DNA of 64,000 nucleotides, taken from Flavobacteriaceae bacterium. Its GTDB lineage: Bacteria; Bacteroidota; Bacteroidia; Flavobacteriales; Flavobacteriaceae. The notes beneath the pieces are model-generated. The model was not told the origin of the DNA, ran no database searches, and saw only the letters and a program-made list of their open reading frames with translations. Location of the stretch: contig JABDNT010000046.1 in assembly GCA_013043685.1 (NCBI GenBank), forward strand, positions 1 through 64,000, read 5' to 3'. Each line of letters starts with the position of its first letter. The stretch's first letter is position 1. Below, in pieces: positions 24,409-33,856 of this stretch. The translations under genes and the position numbers were made by a program.

Positions 24409-24890
24409 TTACCTTTTTTCTTCTTGCTGAGTTTACGAACTCCTTTCCCACGCCGTTCAAGCTTCTTGCGATTCTCCTCAAGAGCTTTCAGTCGAGCTGC
24501 TTCTTGCTCTGCTAAGATCTTTCGTTGCTTTTCAGCTTTAGCCTTTGCAGCTTCTATGGATTCCTGAAGTTCCTTTTCCTTCTGAAGTTTATTAGACTGG
24601 ATCATCGCTTCATTCTGCGCGTCGATCTCGGTTTCATCCACTACCATTTTCTCTTTATCCTCCAGTTTGGTCTTTTCACTGAAGACCTGGTTTTCCTGTT
24701 CGTCATCGGCAACGATCACCGCGCCTTTTTCCGAGGTGGTAGCTTCCACCTCCTGGACGATCACAGTACTGCCCTCTTTCTTTACCACGCGTTTTACGGT
24801 GGTCTCCTCTTTAATGGTCTTATTTTCCTGGGCGAGTCCCATGCCTGTGACAAGTAACAGGAGCAGGCCGAATAATGTAATTGTTTTCAT
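24405..24890 (-). CDS. exported Lys/Glu-rich coiled-coil protein
   Basis: 161 residues. A signal peptide MKTITLFGLLLLLVTGMGLAQ leads a low-complexity, highly charged protein: a Thr/Val/Glu-rich part (about residues 25-90), then a long helix LQKEKELQESIEAAKAKAEK and the tail ENRKKLERRGKGVRKLSKKK. It has the same plan as the next gene (25026-25394), so they look like paralogues. Likely periplasmic; function unknown. No cysteine and no repeats of known family. Confidence 0.72.
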   Translation of the reverse strand: MKTITLFGLLLLLVTGMGLAQENKTIKEETTVKRVVKKEGSTVIVQEVEATTSEKGAVIVADDEQENQVFSEKTKLEDKEKMVVDETEIDAQNEAMIQSNKLQKEKELQESIEAAKAKAEKQRKILAEQEAARLKALEENRKKLERRGKGVRKLSKKKKGN

Positions 24891-24966
24891 GGTATGGAAG
24901 TGAGATTATGATTAATAAAGGTATTGTAAAAATATGCAATATCCTTCAGAAGTAAAATATCCTGCA

Positions 24967-25006
24967 TAAAAAAACTCCTTTAAACGACTGATTTAAAGGA
25001 GTTTTA
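24967..25006. terminator. strong bidirectional-type terminator hairpin
   Basis: AAAACTCCTTTAAA pairs perfectly with TTTAAAGGAGTTTT over a seven-base loop, with A and T runs flanking. It lies 20 bases past the stop of the exported Lys/Glu-rich gene at 25026 and upstream of the similar gene at 24405-24890. Confidence 0.8.
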
Positions 25007-25025
25007 CTATAAGTATAAAGTAGTT

Positions 25026-25394
25026 CTAGTTGCCGTCTTTCTTAGTGGCTTTCTTGGCCTTTTCGATTTCTTCAGCTCTTAACATTTCCTGAGTCACCAC
25101 TTTCTTTTTTCCTGAAGCAGCTTGCTCCTGTCGAGCTTTAGCTTCTGCTTTTTTAGCCGCTCTTATTTTAGCGCCTTTTGCTTCACGCTCTGCTAACACC
25201 TTTTTCATATCGTTCGCAGGCTGATCTTGAGAAACACCACTCTTCTCATCCATAGTAGGACTTGTAGAGGAAGCTGCTTTTTGAACAACTGCTTTTTTAG
25301 ACGAATTTGCGGCAAGTACGTCGCTATCTTCCTGAGCATTAACTGCAAAGCTCGCTACAAGAAATGCACATGCAAATAGTATTGTTTTTTTCAT
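25026..25394 (-). CDS. exported Lys/Ala/Glu-rich protein
   Basis: 122 residues. A signal peptide MKKTILFACAFLVASFAVNA leads EDSDVLAANSSKK, a Ser/Thr-rich linker, and a charged helical region VLAEREAKGAKIRAAKKAEA followed by EEIEKAKKATKKDGN. Compositionally and in layout it resembles the neighbour at 24405-24890. Likely periplasmic. A hairpin terminator follows the stop codon. Function unknown. Confidence 0.72.
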   Translation of the reverse strand: MKKTILFACAFLVASFAVNAQEDSDVLAANSSKKAVVQKAASSTSPTMDEKSGVSQDQPANDMKKVLAEREAKGAKIRAAKKAEAKARQEQAASGKKKVVTQEMLRAEEIEKAKKATKKDGN

Positions 25395-25515
25395 AATGTA
25401 CTGATATTTTTAAAGAGGTTATTATTTGATGAGGAAAGATACAAAAATTGAATTAAAAACAAACTATTTATTAAAATCTAATCAAACCATCTGATAAATA
25501 TCCTAGGGTATCTCT

Positions 25516-25523
25516 TATATTTG
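25516..25523 (+). promoter_or_regulatory. -7 promoter element upstream of ychF
   Basis: TATATTTG fits TAnnTTTG exactly, 52 bases before the ychF ATG at 25575. The -33 element is not obvious. Confidence 0.5.
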
Positions 25524-25574
25524 CACCTTCGAAAACGGAAACTAATTCCAGGTTCGAATTATTTTTTAAGTAAT

Positions 25575-26669
25575 ATGAAGGCAGGAATTGTAGGATTACC
25601 GAATGTAGGGAAATCAACCTTATTTAATTGTTTGTCGAACGCCAAGGCACAAAGTGCGAATTTCCCGTTCTGTACCATCGAACCTAATATAGGGGTCGTG
25701 AACGTTCCCGATAACAGGCTGGTGAAACTGGAAGAGCTTGTAGAACCCGAACGCGTGCTACCAGCAACGGTAGAGATCGTGGACATTGCCGGCCTGGTAA
25801 AAGGAGCCAGTAAAGGGGAGGGACTTGGGAACCAGTTCCTGGGTAATATACGTGAAACCGACGCCATACTTCATGTGTTGCGTTGTTTCGACAACGAAAA
25901 TGTGGTGCACGTGGACGGCAGTGTAGACCCCGTTCGTGATAAAGAGACCATCGATATTGAATTACAGCTGAAAGACCTGGAGACCACAGAGAAACGAACA
26001 GATAAGGTAGCACGTGCTGCCAAGACGGGCGACAAGGAAGCGCAAAAAGAGTTGGCTGCTTTAACAAAGGTAAAGGAGGGGCTGGAAACAGGAATATCGG
26101 TTCGAGCCATCGAGCTGAATGAAGCGGAACGCGAAGAATATATCAACCGTATGCAATATATTACCGATAAACCCGTGATGTATATATGTAATGTGGATGA
26201 AGCTGCAGCGGTTAGTGGTAATGATTATGTTGAAAAAGTAAAAGCGGCGGTTGTAGGTGAGAATGCCGAAGTATTGGTACTCGCGGTTGGAACCGAGGCC
26301 GATATCACCGAACTGGACACCTTCGAAGAACGACAGATGTTCCTGGAAGATCTTGGGCTGGATGAACCCGGGTCGGCCAAACTAATTCGAGGGGCATATA
26401 AACTACTCGACCTGCAAACCTACTTTACTGCCGGGCCAAAAGAAGTGCGCGCCTGGACTATTCCTGTAGGGGCCACAGCTCCACAGGCAGCAGGTGTGAT
26501 CCATACCGACTTTGAAAAAGGCTTTATCCGTGCAGAAGTAATAAAATACGACGATTATGTAACTTATGGCAGTGAAGCCAAGGTGAGAGAAGCAGGGAAA
26601 TTAGGGATAGAAGGAAAGGAATATGTGGTTCAGGATGGAGATGTGATGCACTTCCGATTTAACGTCTAA
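25575..26669 (+). CDS. ychF: redox-regulated ATPase/GTPase YchF (OLA1 family)
   Basis: 364 residues from the ATG at 25575; the 18-residue upstream extension would span the promoter. The P-loop is GLPNVGKSTLFN (about residues 8-19), switch II region DIAGLVKGASKGEGLGNQFL, and NxxE-type motif YICNVDEA instead of NKxD, consistent with ATP preference. The C-terminal TGS-like domain contains GPKEVRAWTIPVGATAPQAAG and ends DGDVMHFRFNV. Full length. Binds ribosomes and is linked to oxidative-stress control in other bacteria. Confidence 0.97.
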   Translation: MKAGIVGLPNVGKSTLFNCLSNAKAQSANFPFCTIEPNIGVVNVPDNRLVKLEELVEPERVLPATVEIVDIAGLVKGASKGEGLGNQFLGNIRETDAILHVLRCFDNENVVHVDGSVDPVRDKETIDIELQLKDLETTEKRTDKVARAAKTGDKEAQKELAALTKVKEGLETGISVRAIELNEAEREEYINRMQYITDKPVMYICNVDEAAAVSGNDYVEKVKAAVVGENAEVLVLAVGTEADITELDTFEERQMFLEDLGLDEPGSAKLIRGAYKLLDLQTYFTAGPKEVRAWTIPVGATAPQAAGVIHTDFEKGFIRAEVIKYDDYVTYGSEAKVREAGKLGIEGKEYVVQDGDVMHFRFNV

Positions 26670-26882
26670 GCAAATTCTTCTTAAATAGTTCAAAATAATT
26701 CCTTGTGCTGATACATGAAAGAACCATGTTGTTTTTTCGAAATCAGGACCCTGGAATTCCGCACGTAATTTTTCGGAAAAATTATTAACAATAACGGCCG
26801 ATAATTGTTAGTTACTTTCCAAAAATTCGGTTTACATTTTCTACGTGAAACCCTATATTTAGGGCGTATTCAGGAATAATTT

Positions 26883-28733
26883 ATGGCGCAGACCCAATAT
26901 ACCGAAGAGAATATCCGATCGCTGGATTGGAAGGAGCATATTCGCATGCGTCCCGGTATGTATATCGGGAAGCTGGGAGATGGTTCTTCCCCCGACGACG
27001 GAATCTATATCCTCCTGAAAGAAGTGATCGATAATTGTATCGACGAATTTGTAATGGGCGCCGGTAAGACCATCGAAATTCGTATCAAGGATAAAGAAGT
27101 GCGTGTTCGTGATTACGGCCGGGGCATTCCCCTGGGCAAAGTCGTGGATGTGGTTTCCAAAATGAATACCGGCGGTAAATATGATACCCGTGCGTTTAAA
27201 AAATCGGTAGGCCTGAACGGGGTAGGGACCAAGGCAGTTAACGCTCTCTCAGCATTCTTCAGGGTAGAGTCGGTTCGTGACGGTAAAATGAAAACCGCAG
27301 AATTCGAACTGGGCGAATTGAAAGTCGATTCCAAAATAGAAGCATCAGCCAAGCGCAAAGGAACCAAGGTGATCTTCATTCCCGACGAAGGGATTTTCAA
27401 GCATTATAAATATCGCAATGAGTACGTTGCGAAAATGCTGAAGAACTACGTCTATCTCAACCCCGGCCTGACCATTGATTTCAATGGGGAGAAATTTCAT
27501 TCTGACAACGGCTTAAAGGATCTCCTTGAAGATAATATGGCGGTGGAAGATATGCTGTATCCTATTGTTCATCTGAAAGGTGATGATATTGAGGTGGCCA
27601 TTACACATCATAAGACCCAGTATAGCGAGGAATATCACAGCTTTGTAAACGGACAAAACACTACTCAGGGAGGGACCCACCAGGCCGCTTTCCGGGAAAG
27701 CATTGTAAAGACCATACGCGAATTCTACGGAAAGAATTACGATGCCAGCGATGTACGTAAATCTATAGTCGCAGCCATTAGCATCAAGGTGATGGAGCCC
27801 GTATTTGAGAGTCAGACAAAAACCAAGCTGGGTTCCACGGAAATGGGAGGTGATCTTCCAACAGTAAGGACCTACATCAACGATTTTGTAAAGACCCAGT
27901 TGGATAATTACCTGCACAAGAATCCTGAGGTCGCTGAAAAGATCCAGCGAAAGATCATGATGGCCGAAAAGGAGCGCAAGGAATTGAGTGGTATCCGAAA
28001 ACTGGCTCGTGAACGTGCCAAGAAGGCCAGTTTGCATAATAAGAAGCTTCGCGATTGTCGCGTGCACCTGGGGGATATGAAGAAGGAAGCCAGGTTGGAA
28101 ACGACCTTATTCATTACCGAGGGTGACTCGGCCAGTGGTAGTATCACCAAAAGCCGCAACGTGAATACTCAGGCTGTATTTTCATTGCGCGGAAAGCCAT
28201 TGAACAGCTACGGCATGTCTAAAAAAGTGGTTTACGAGAACGAGGAATTCAATTTGCTGCAGGCAGCGCTTAATATTGAAGAGTCCATTGAAGACCTTCG
28301 ATACAATAATATAGTGATCGCCACCGATGCCGATGTGGATGGTATGCACATCCGGTTACTGCTGATCACCTTCTTCCTGCAGTTCTTTCCGGAACTGATC
28401 AAAGAAGGCCATCTTTACATACTGCAAACGCCTTTATTCAGGGTTCGGAACAAGAAGGAAACTATTTACTGTTATTCGGAAGAGGAAAGGGTTAACGCCA
28501 TAGAAAAGTTAAAACCAAAGCCCGAGATCACCCGATTTAAGGGGCTTGGGGAGATATCTCCGGATGAATTCCAGCATTTCATCGGGGATGATATGCGCCT
28601 GGATCCGGTTATGCTGGATAAGGCGATGAGCATAGAGGAATTGTTGAAATTCTATATGGGTAAGAACACACCCGACCGCCAGGAATTCATTATTAACAAC
28701 CTTAAAGTGGAACTGGACAAAGTAGAGGATTAA
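26883..28733 (+). CDS. parE: DNA topoisomerase IV subunit B
   Basis: 616 residues. The GHKL ATPase domain shows [19 protein letters not shown] and [20 protein letters not shown], then [15 protein letters not shown]. The TOPRIM domain has [18 protein letters not shown] (catalytic Glu) and [16 protein letters not shown] (metal Asp). It is of the short ParE length, without the large GyrB insert. With ParC it decatenates daughter chromosomes. It is followed after 3 bases by parC, an operon. A palindrome CCCTATATTTAGGG at 26851-26864 upstream may hold the -7 element. Confidence 0.96.
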   Translation: MAQTQYTEENIRSLDWKEHIRMRPGMYIGKLGDGSSPDDGIYILLKEVIDNCIDEFVMGAGKTIEIRIKDKEVRVRDYGRGIPLGKVVDVVSKMNTGGKYDTRAFKKSVGLNGVGTKAVNALSAFFRVESVRDGKMKTAEFELGELKVDSKIEASAKRKGTKVIFIPDEGIFKHYKYRNEYVAKMLKNYVYLNPGLTIDFNGEKFHSDNGLKDLLEDNMAVEDMLYPIVHLKGDDIEVAITHHKTQYSEEYHSFVNGQNTTQGGTHQAAFRESIVKTIREFYGKNYDASDVRKSIVAAISIKVMEPVFESQTKTKLGSTEMGGDLPTVRTYINDFVKTQLDNYLHKNPEVAEKIQRKIMMAEKERKELSGIRKLARERAKKASLHNKKLRDCRVHLGDMKKEARLETTLFITEGDSASGSITKSRNVNTQAVFSLRGKPLNSYGMSKKVVYENEEFNLLQAALNIEESIEDLRYNNIVIATDADVDGMHIRLLLITFFLQFFPELIKEGHLYILQTPLFRVRNKKETIYCYSEEERVNAIEKLKPKPEITRFKGLGEISPDEFQHFIGDDMRLDPVMLDKAMSIEELLKFYMGKNTPDRQEFIINNLKVELDKVED

Positions 28734-28736
28734 TCA

Positions 28737-31427
28737 ATGACGGAAGACGAACACAACGAAGAAGAACTGAACGGCCAGCCAGGGGAAGAGCAACTCACTA
28801 CGGAAGGCGATACAGCGGAGACTATAACCCGTGTTACCGGTATGTACCGGGATTGGTTTCTTGACTACGCTTCCTATGTGATCCTTGAGAGGGCTGTACC
28901 TGCTATAGAAGACGGCTTTAAGCCGGTTCAGCGACGAATCATGCACTCCATGAAGGATTTGGACGACGGCCGGTACAACAAAGTGGCGAATATCGTTGGG
29001 CATACCATGCAGTATCACCCTCATGGGGATGCCAGTATTGCAGATGCCATGGTGCAGATCGGTCAGAAAGACCTGCTCATTGATACCCAGGGTAACTGGG
29101 GAAACATTCTCACAGGGGACCGTGCGGCTGCTTCACGTTATATTGAGGCGCGGTTATCCAAGTTTGCCCTGGATGTGGTCTACAATCCGAAGATCACCGA
29201 ATGGCAGGCCTCCTACGACGGCCGAAGAAAAGAACCTATAAACCTTCCGGTGATGTTCCCAATGCTTTTAGCGCAGGGAGCTGAAGGTATAGCCGTGGGG
29301 CTTTCTACCAAGATATTACCGCATAACTTCATTGAACTTATCGATGCTTCGGTAAAGCATTTACAAGGGAAACGCTTCCAGGTTGTACCCGACTTCCCAA
29401 CTGGTGGGATCATGGACGCTACCAATTATAACGAGGGTATTCGCGGAGGAAAGATACGGAGCAGGGCACGGATCAACCAGGAGGACAAGAATACTCTGGT
29501 GATCACCGAGATCCCATTCGGAACCACCACCACCTCATTAATCGATTCCATACTGAAGGCTAACGACAAAGGCAAGATCAAGATCAAAAAGATCGAGGAT
29601 AATACTGCGGCTGAGGTTGAAATACTCATTCATATTCCAAGTGGTATCTCTCCGGACAAGACCATCGATGCCCTGTATGCTTTTACAAATTGTGAAACCT
29701 CCATATCACCGCTTGGCTGTGTAATTGAAGACAACAAACCGTTATTTATAGGCGTTAATGAAATGTTACGGCGTTCGACCGACCGCACCGTTGAATTGCT
29801 GAAGAGCGAGCTTGAGATCAGGTTAGGAGAACTGGAAGAACAATGGCACTTCGCATCTCTGGAACGGATCTTCATTGAGAACCGGATCTATCGCGACATC
29901 GAAGAGGAGGAAACCTGGGAGGGAGTGATCAAGGCTATTGATAAAGGATTAAAGCCTCACGTGAAACATTTAAAGCGTGCCATCACCGAAGAGGACATTG
30001 TTCGTCTTACAGAGATACGGATCAAGAGAATTTCTAAATTCGATATTGATAAAGCACAGCAAAAGATTGATTCGTTGGAAGATAGCATTGCTGAAGTAAA
30101 GCATAACTTGAATAATCTTATCGACTATTCGATCGCCTATTTTAAACGCCTTAAGAAGGAATATGGAAAAGGGAAGGAACGTAAGACCGAGATTCGTGTC
30201 TTCGATGATATTGAAGCTACCAAAGTTGTTATTCGGAATACCAAACTCTATGTGAACCGGGAAGAAGGTTTTGTTGGAACCAGTATGCGCAGGGATGAAT
30301 ATGTGACAGATTGTAGTGATATTGACGACATCATTGTATTTACCCGTGAAGGTAAGATGATGGTGACCAAAGTAGATTCCAAAACCTTTATCGGCAAAGG
30401 AATCATTCATGTAGCTGTATTCAAGAAAAAAGACAAGCGCACCATTTATAATATGATCTATAAAGACGGTACACGTGGTGCGACCTATGTAAAACGATTT
30501 GCCGTTACATCCATCACCAGGGATAAGGAATACGACCTTAGCGCGGGCAGTAAAGGCTCTAAGGTGATTTATTTCACCGCTAATCCTAACGGAGAGGCTG
30601 AGGTTGTTACCATCATGCTAAGACAGTCCGGAAGTATCAAGAAATTGAAATGGGACCTGGATTTTGCCGATATACTGGTAAAGGGACGTGCTTCAAAAGG
30701 AAATATCGTCACCAAATACTCGGTGAAACGGGTGGAACTGAAAGAGAAAGGCTTATCTACGTTAAAGCCAAGAAAGATCTGGTTCGACGACACTGTTCAA
30801 CGTCTTAACGTGGATGGCAGAGGGGAGTTGCTGGGAGAGTTCACCTCGGAGGACCGGCTTCTTATCGTTAGGCAGAACGGCACAATCAAAACGGCTATAC
30901 CGGAAGTGACCATGCGTTTTGACGACGATATGATCATACTCGAAAAATGGGAGCCAAAAAAGCCGTTGTCGGCTATTTATTGGGACGGAGATAAGGAATT
31001 ATTTTATGTGAAGCGGTTCTTGATAGAGAATCCGGATCGTGATGAACAGATCATTTCAGGCCATCCCAAATCGTATCTGGAAAAATTATTTACCGATCAC
31101 CGGCCAATGGCCGAAGTTGTATTCGTAAAGGAAAGGGGGAAGGATCGCAGGCAAAATATGGAGGTGAATTTGGAGGAATTCATTGCCATAAAGGGGATAA
31201 CTGCGATGGGGAACCAACTTACTAAAGACAAGGTGCTGGAGATTAATGCTCTGGAACCCTTGCCTTACGATGCCCCGAAGCCGATACCGGCGGAGGAAAT
31301 GGATGTGATCGACGAAGAAGCGGTTACTTCCGACACGTCCAAAGTGAAGGACAAAAAATCGAACCCATCCGGTAAAGACAATCCTGCCGGAGATGCCGAC
31401 GGAGAAGGCCAGACCACTTTATTCTAA
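28737..31427 (+). CDS. parC: DNA topoisomerase IV subunit A
   Basis: 896 residues. After an acidic N-terminal leader of about 35 residues comes the breakage-reunion domain, with YASYVILERAVPAIEDGFKP and HTMQYHPHGDASIADAMV. The catalytic Tyr is in AAASRYIEARLSKFA (about residue 138). A long coiled coil and C-terminal beta-propeller-like region follow, to about 830. The tail is a charged, probably disordered stretch TSDTSKVKDKKSNPSGKD. Operon with parE. Full length. Confidence 0.95.
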   Translation: MTEDEHNEEELNGQPGEEQLTTEGDTAETITRVTGMYRDWFLDYASYVILERAVPAIEDGFKPVQRRIMHSMKDLDDGRYNKVANIVGHTMQYHPHGDASIADAMVQIGQKDLLIDTQGNWGNILTGDRAAASRYIEARLSKFALDVVYNPKITEWQASYDGRRKEPINLPVMFPMLLAQGAEGIAVGLSTKILPHNFIELIDASVKHLQGKRFQVVPDFPTGGIMDATNYNEGIRGGKIRSRARINQEDKNTLVITEIPFGTTTTSLIDSILKANDKGKIKIKKIEDNTAAEVEILIHIPSGISPDKTIDALYAFTNCETSISPLGCVIEDNKPLFIGVNEMLRRSTDRTVELLKSELEIRLGELEEQWHFASLERIFIENRIYRDIEEEETWEGVIKAIDKGLKPHVKHLKRAITEEDIVRLTEIRIKRISKFDIDKAQQKIDSLEDSIAEVKHNLNNLIDYSIAYFKRLKKEYGKGKERKTEIRVFDDIEATKVVIRNTKLYVNREEGFVGTSMRRDEYVTDCSDIDDIIVFTREGKMMVTKVDSKTFIGKGIIHVAVFKKKDKRTIYNMIYKDGTRGATYVKRFAVTSITRDKEYDLSAGSKGSKVIYFTANPNGEAEVVTIMLRQSGSIKKLKWDLDFADILVKGRASKGNIVTKYSVKRVELKEKGLSTLKPRKIWFDDTVQRLNVDGRGELLGEFTSEDRLLIVRQNGTIKTAIPEVTMRFDDDMIILEKWEPKKPLSAIYWDGDKELFYVKRFLIENPDRDEQIISGHPKSYLEKLFTDHRPMAEVVFVKERGKDRRQNMEVNLEEFIAIKGITAMGNQLTKDKVLEINALEPLPYDAPKPIPAEEMDVIDEEAVTSDTSKVKDKKSNPSGKDNPAGDADGEGQTTLF

Positions 31428-31434
31428 TGAAAAA

Positions 31435-31860
31435 ATGAAAAAGTTCATCCGGGAATTCAAGGACTTCGCCGTTAAGGGTAATATGATCGATATGGTTGTC
31501 GCAGTTGTGATTGGTACCGCGTTCAATGCCGTCGTAAGTACCCTGGTGAAAAAGGTGATTATGCCGCCATTGTCACTGCTTACCGAGGACGTAACCTTAT
31601 CTAATAGGAAATATGTGCTCCGTGAGGCTTCTGATAAGGTTGAAGAAGTAGCAATTGGCTGGGGAGAGCTTTTGGAAGTGATGGTCGATTTCGTAATTAT
31701 CGCCTTTACGATCTTTGTGGTGATAAAGGGTATGAACCGCTTTAAAAGCAGGGCAGAAGACCCTAAAGATAAAGAGGTTGTTACACCCAAGGACATCGAA
31801 TTACTTTCTAATATCGAGCGCCTGATGGAGGAGCAGAACGAACTACTGAAGAATAAATAA
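31435..31860 (+). CDS. mscL: large-conductance mechanosensitive channel
   Basis: 141 residues from the ATG at 31435, eight bases after the parC stop. The first helix has FKDFAVKGNMIDMVVAVVIG, the MscL signature with the pore-lining Gly/Val pattern. The second helix is VMVDFVIIAFTIFVVIKGMN, followed by a cytoplasmic helix LLSNIERLMEEQNELLKNK. It is an inner-membrane osmotic release valve; the MscS-type gene at 13977 is another such valve. Probably read through from the parE-parC operon. Confidence 0.95.
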   Translation: MKKFIREFKDFAVKGNMIDMVVAVVIGTAFNAVVSTLVKKVIMPPLSLLTEDVTLSNRKYVLREASDKVEEVAIGWGELLEVMVDFVIIAFTIFVVIKGMNRFKSRAEDPKDKEVVTPKDIELLSNIERLMEEQNELLKNK

Positions 31861-31864
31861 CCGG

Positions 31865-32695
31865 CTATTTATCGAGTTCCTCATCTAATTCGACCGTGGT
31901 AACAATATCACTGGTCTTTCTTCTGTATCGCATATTGAGGAATTCGATCAATAAAGAGAAAGCGATCGTAAAGTACAGATATCCTTTTGGTATCGCACCT
32001 ATTTCCTGGTCGAATACGATAAGATGCGACAGGTGAGCGCTTTCCGCGATCAGCATAAAGCCTATCAGGATAAGGAAAGCAAGGCCCAGTATCTGCACCG
32101 TAGGATGTTTTGTTACGAATTTACCCACCGGGTTCGCGAATAACATCATGATAATTACCGATACAACCACTGCGATGATCATAATTAACAGGGCGTCCTG
32201 AGGTGTTTCTCCAACACCATTGGTCATACCTACCGCAGTAAGGATCGAATCGAATGAGAAAACGATATTTATAAGTGTGATCTGAATGATTGCCTTAGTG
32301 AGGGTTGTAGACCTTCCTTTTCTTACTTCCCGTTCATCGTGGCCTTTGTCCTCCACTTTTTCATGGATTTCGCTTACACTCTTATATAACAGGAACAGCC
32401 CTCCGGCGAATAGTATAAGTGCCTGCCCACTAACTCCAACCTTCAGCCATGATAAGTTAAGGTGCCAGAACGGGGCTTCCATAGCTACTAGCCAAGAAAT
32501 CCCGAATAACAAGATAATACGGATAAGCATCGCTAAGAAAAGCCCGATATTGGTGGCTTTAACCTGCAGGTTTTTCTTCAGTTTGCTGGCAGCCAGCGAT
32601 ATAAAAATAATGTTGTCGATACCCAGTACAATCTCAAGTATAGTAAGGGTTAGTAGTGCCATAAAGGCGTCTGGAGTAGTTAATATGTCGAACAT
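31865..32695 (-). CDS. TerC family integral membrane protein
   Basis: 276 residues with about seven membrane segments. The family patterns ILEIVLGIDNIIFISLAASKL near residue 20 and INIVFSFDSILTAVGMT near 145 carry the conserved acidic residues in helices. A charged cytoplasmic loop EKVEDKGHDEREVRKGRS lies at about 113-130. TerC/Alx proteins act in manganese export or metal loading of exported enzymes in other bacteria. Convergent with mscL, 4 bases apart. Specific substrate not known here. Confidence 0.92.
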   Translation of the reverse strand: MFDILTTPDAFMALLTLTILEIVLGIDNIIFISLAASKLKKNLQVKATNIGLFLAMLIRIILLFGISWLVAMEAPFWHLNLSWLKVGVSGQALILFAGGLFLLYKSVSEIHEKVEDKGHDEREVRKGRSTTLTKAIIQITLINIVFSFDSILTAVGMTNGVGETPQDALLIMIIAVVVSVIIMMLFANPVGKFVTKHPTVQILGLAFLILIGFMLIAESAHLSHLIVFDQEIGAIPKGYLYFTIAFSLLIEFLNMRYRRKTSDIVTTVELDEELDK

Positions 32696-32750
32696 AAAGG
32701 CTTATTTGGCGCTAAAATTACAAGAATTTTGTGGAATGTAGCAGCAGCTG

Positions 32751-33125
32751 TTAGTTACTTGTTTTAACTGCGGATGCCCGGCTTTTGCTTGATTTCCCCA
32801 CTTCGTTAAATTCGAAGGTGTAGGCATTTCCTTTGGTGGTCAGTATCTTAATATGGATCGCCTTTTCTTCGGCCATGCTCTTCGGGTTAAGTTTGCGCAG
32901 CACATACTCACAGTCGTTTATCCAGCGTATTGAAGCCGTGTCGATGCTCTCTTTGTAGTATTCGATCTCTATGGAATCATTGCGTTCAATGCGCGTGGTA
33001 TATACCTCCGTACCACTAACTGCCTCGAACTTGAAGGTTCCGATTCTGAAATCGGCGCAGTTTCGCTCTACTTCATAACAAGAGGTGAGCAGTAACAGTA
33101 GGAGTAGAGAGGAAATTATTTGCAT
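32751..33125 (-). CDS. small lipoprotein often mislabelled as topoisomerase IV
   Basis: 124 residues from the ATG at 33125 (six more from an earlier ATG at 33143). The signal MQIISSLLLLLLLTSC ends in a lipobox Cys, then NCADFRIGTFKFEAVSG, SIDTASIRWINDCEYVLRKL and a lysine-rich end. The pattern recalls a flavobacterial lipoprotein that databases often label as DNA topoisomerase IV, apparently because of a nearby parE/parC. It has no topoisomerase feature. Likely outer-membrane lipoprotein, function unknown. Confidence 0.75.
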   Translation of the reverse strand: MQIISSLLLLLLLTSCYEVERNCADFRIGTFKFEAVSGTEVYTTRIERNDSIEIEYYKESIDTASIRWINDCEYVLRKLNPKSMAEEKAIHIKILTTKGNAYTFEFNEVGKSSKSRASAVKTSN

Positions 33126-33168
33126 TGCGGAATTTTGCTGCAAATTTCCGAAAATTCAAGAAACTATG

Positions 33169-33573
33169 TTAGTTTTTATAGGATTTAAAACTTCCGTCCT
33201 TATAGAAGATTACAATTCTGTCTATATCAGGGTCCTGAAAAGTTGAAATCGGATCTTTTGCGGAATTTTCAGCTGATGAAATTACCGTGGGTTCATGTAA
33301 TGAGCTTTCCGATGAGGTTTCTTTAATTTCTTCTGAAGATGATTTTACAGCAGGGAAGGAGCCTTTCCCATTTAGCAACCAGTACAATTCAACCTCGGGG
33401 TAGTGCTGAATCACCTTCAGAACAAAATCCAGGCTCGGCTTATTTCTTCCCGAAAGTAAGTGCGAAATTGTAGAGCGGTTTACTTCGATCTCGTCGGAAA
33501 ATGCAGTGGCTGAAATACTGTAATATTCCAGTATTTTTTGTAGCCTTTTTGCGAATTCCTGACTGTTTACCAT
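33169..33573 (-). CDS. XRE/Cro-type transcriptional regulator
   Basis: 134 residues. The N-terminal helix-turn-helix (about residues 5-58) has FAKRLQKILEYYSISATAFS and VNRSTISHLLSGRNKPSLDF, a classic XRE DNA-binding pattern, then ELYWLLNGKGSFP, which is common to Bacteroidota members. The Ser-rich linker is followed by a C-terminal IVIFYKDGSFKSYKN segment of unknown role. One GTTTAC/TTGTAAAT operator overlaps its own start codon, so autoregulation is likely. Divergent from the M14 carboxypeptidase. Confidence 0.88.
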   Translation of the reverse strand: MVNSQEFAKRLQKILEYYSISATAFSDEIEVNRSTISHLLSGRNKPSLDFVLKVIQHYPEVELYWLLNGKGSFPAVKSSSEEIKETSSESSLHEPTVISSAENSAKDPISTFQDPDIDRIVIFYKDGSFKSYKN

Positions 33574-33580
33574 TGTAAAT
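33565..33580. promoter_or_regulatory. probable XRE operator O1, over the regulator start codon
   Basis: GTTTACCATTGTAAAT matches the palindrome GTTTACnnTTGTAAAC at 13 of 14 defined positions and overlaps the regulator ATG (33571-33573). Confidence 0.55.
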
Positions 33581-33599
33581 CGACACTTTACCTTATAAC

Positions 33600-33615
33600 G
33601 TTTACAAATGTAAAA
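33600..33615. promoter_or_regulatory. probable XRE operator O2
   Basis: GTTTACAAATGTAAAA matches the same palindrome with changes at two positions. It lies 35 bases from O1, upstream of the regulator. Confidence 0.5.
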
Positions 33616-33813
33616 TATTATAGCTATATAAGCTAATAATAGGGTGTATATCTACCCGTATACTTACATTATTACTTGAAATAATAATATTCAAAATATT
33701 GAAAATAAGTAATATATGGTTTATATTATAAATACAAATAATATATGGGGTGATTTTCAGGTCTATTTGATAGATTTTGTTTACCTATGTCATCAATCAC
33801 CGTTGCATTTCAT

Positions 33814-33829
33814 GTTTACAATTGTAAAC
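33814..33829. promoter_or_regulatory. probable XRE operator O3, perfect palindrome
   Basis: GTTTACAATTGTAAAC is a perfect 16-base palindrome, about 28 bases upstream of the M14 gene's -7 element. Confidence 0.6.
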
Positions 33830-33837
33830 AAGCCATT

Positions 33838-33853
33838 GTTTACCTTTGTAGGC
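33838..33853 (+). promoter_or_regulatory. M14 gene promoter (-7 element) overlapped by operator O4
   Basis: TACCTTTG at 33841-33848 matches TAnnTTTG. It lies inside a fourth, half-preserved operator GTTTACCTTTGTAGGC, so bound regulator would block the promoter. Confidence 0.5.
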
Positions 33854-33856
33854 AGT

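Noticed and set aside
25545-25560. tRNA-like TTCGAA motif
   Set aside because: No acceptor, anticodon or D-arm can be formed around it; it lies in the ychF leader.
27513-28067. 184-residue minus-strand frame
   Set aside because: Antisense shadow of parE; no coding pattern.
33716-33856. N-terminal extension of the M14 carboxypeptidase
   Set aside because: It would translate through two operators and the -7 element; the domain starts after the ATG at 33857.
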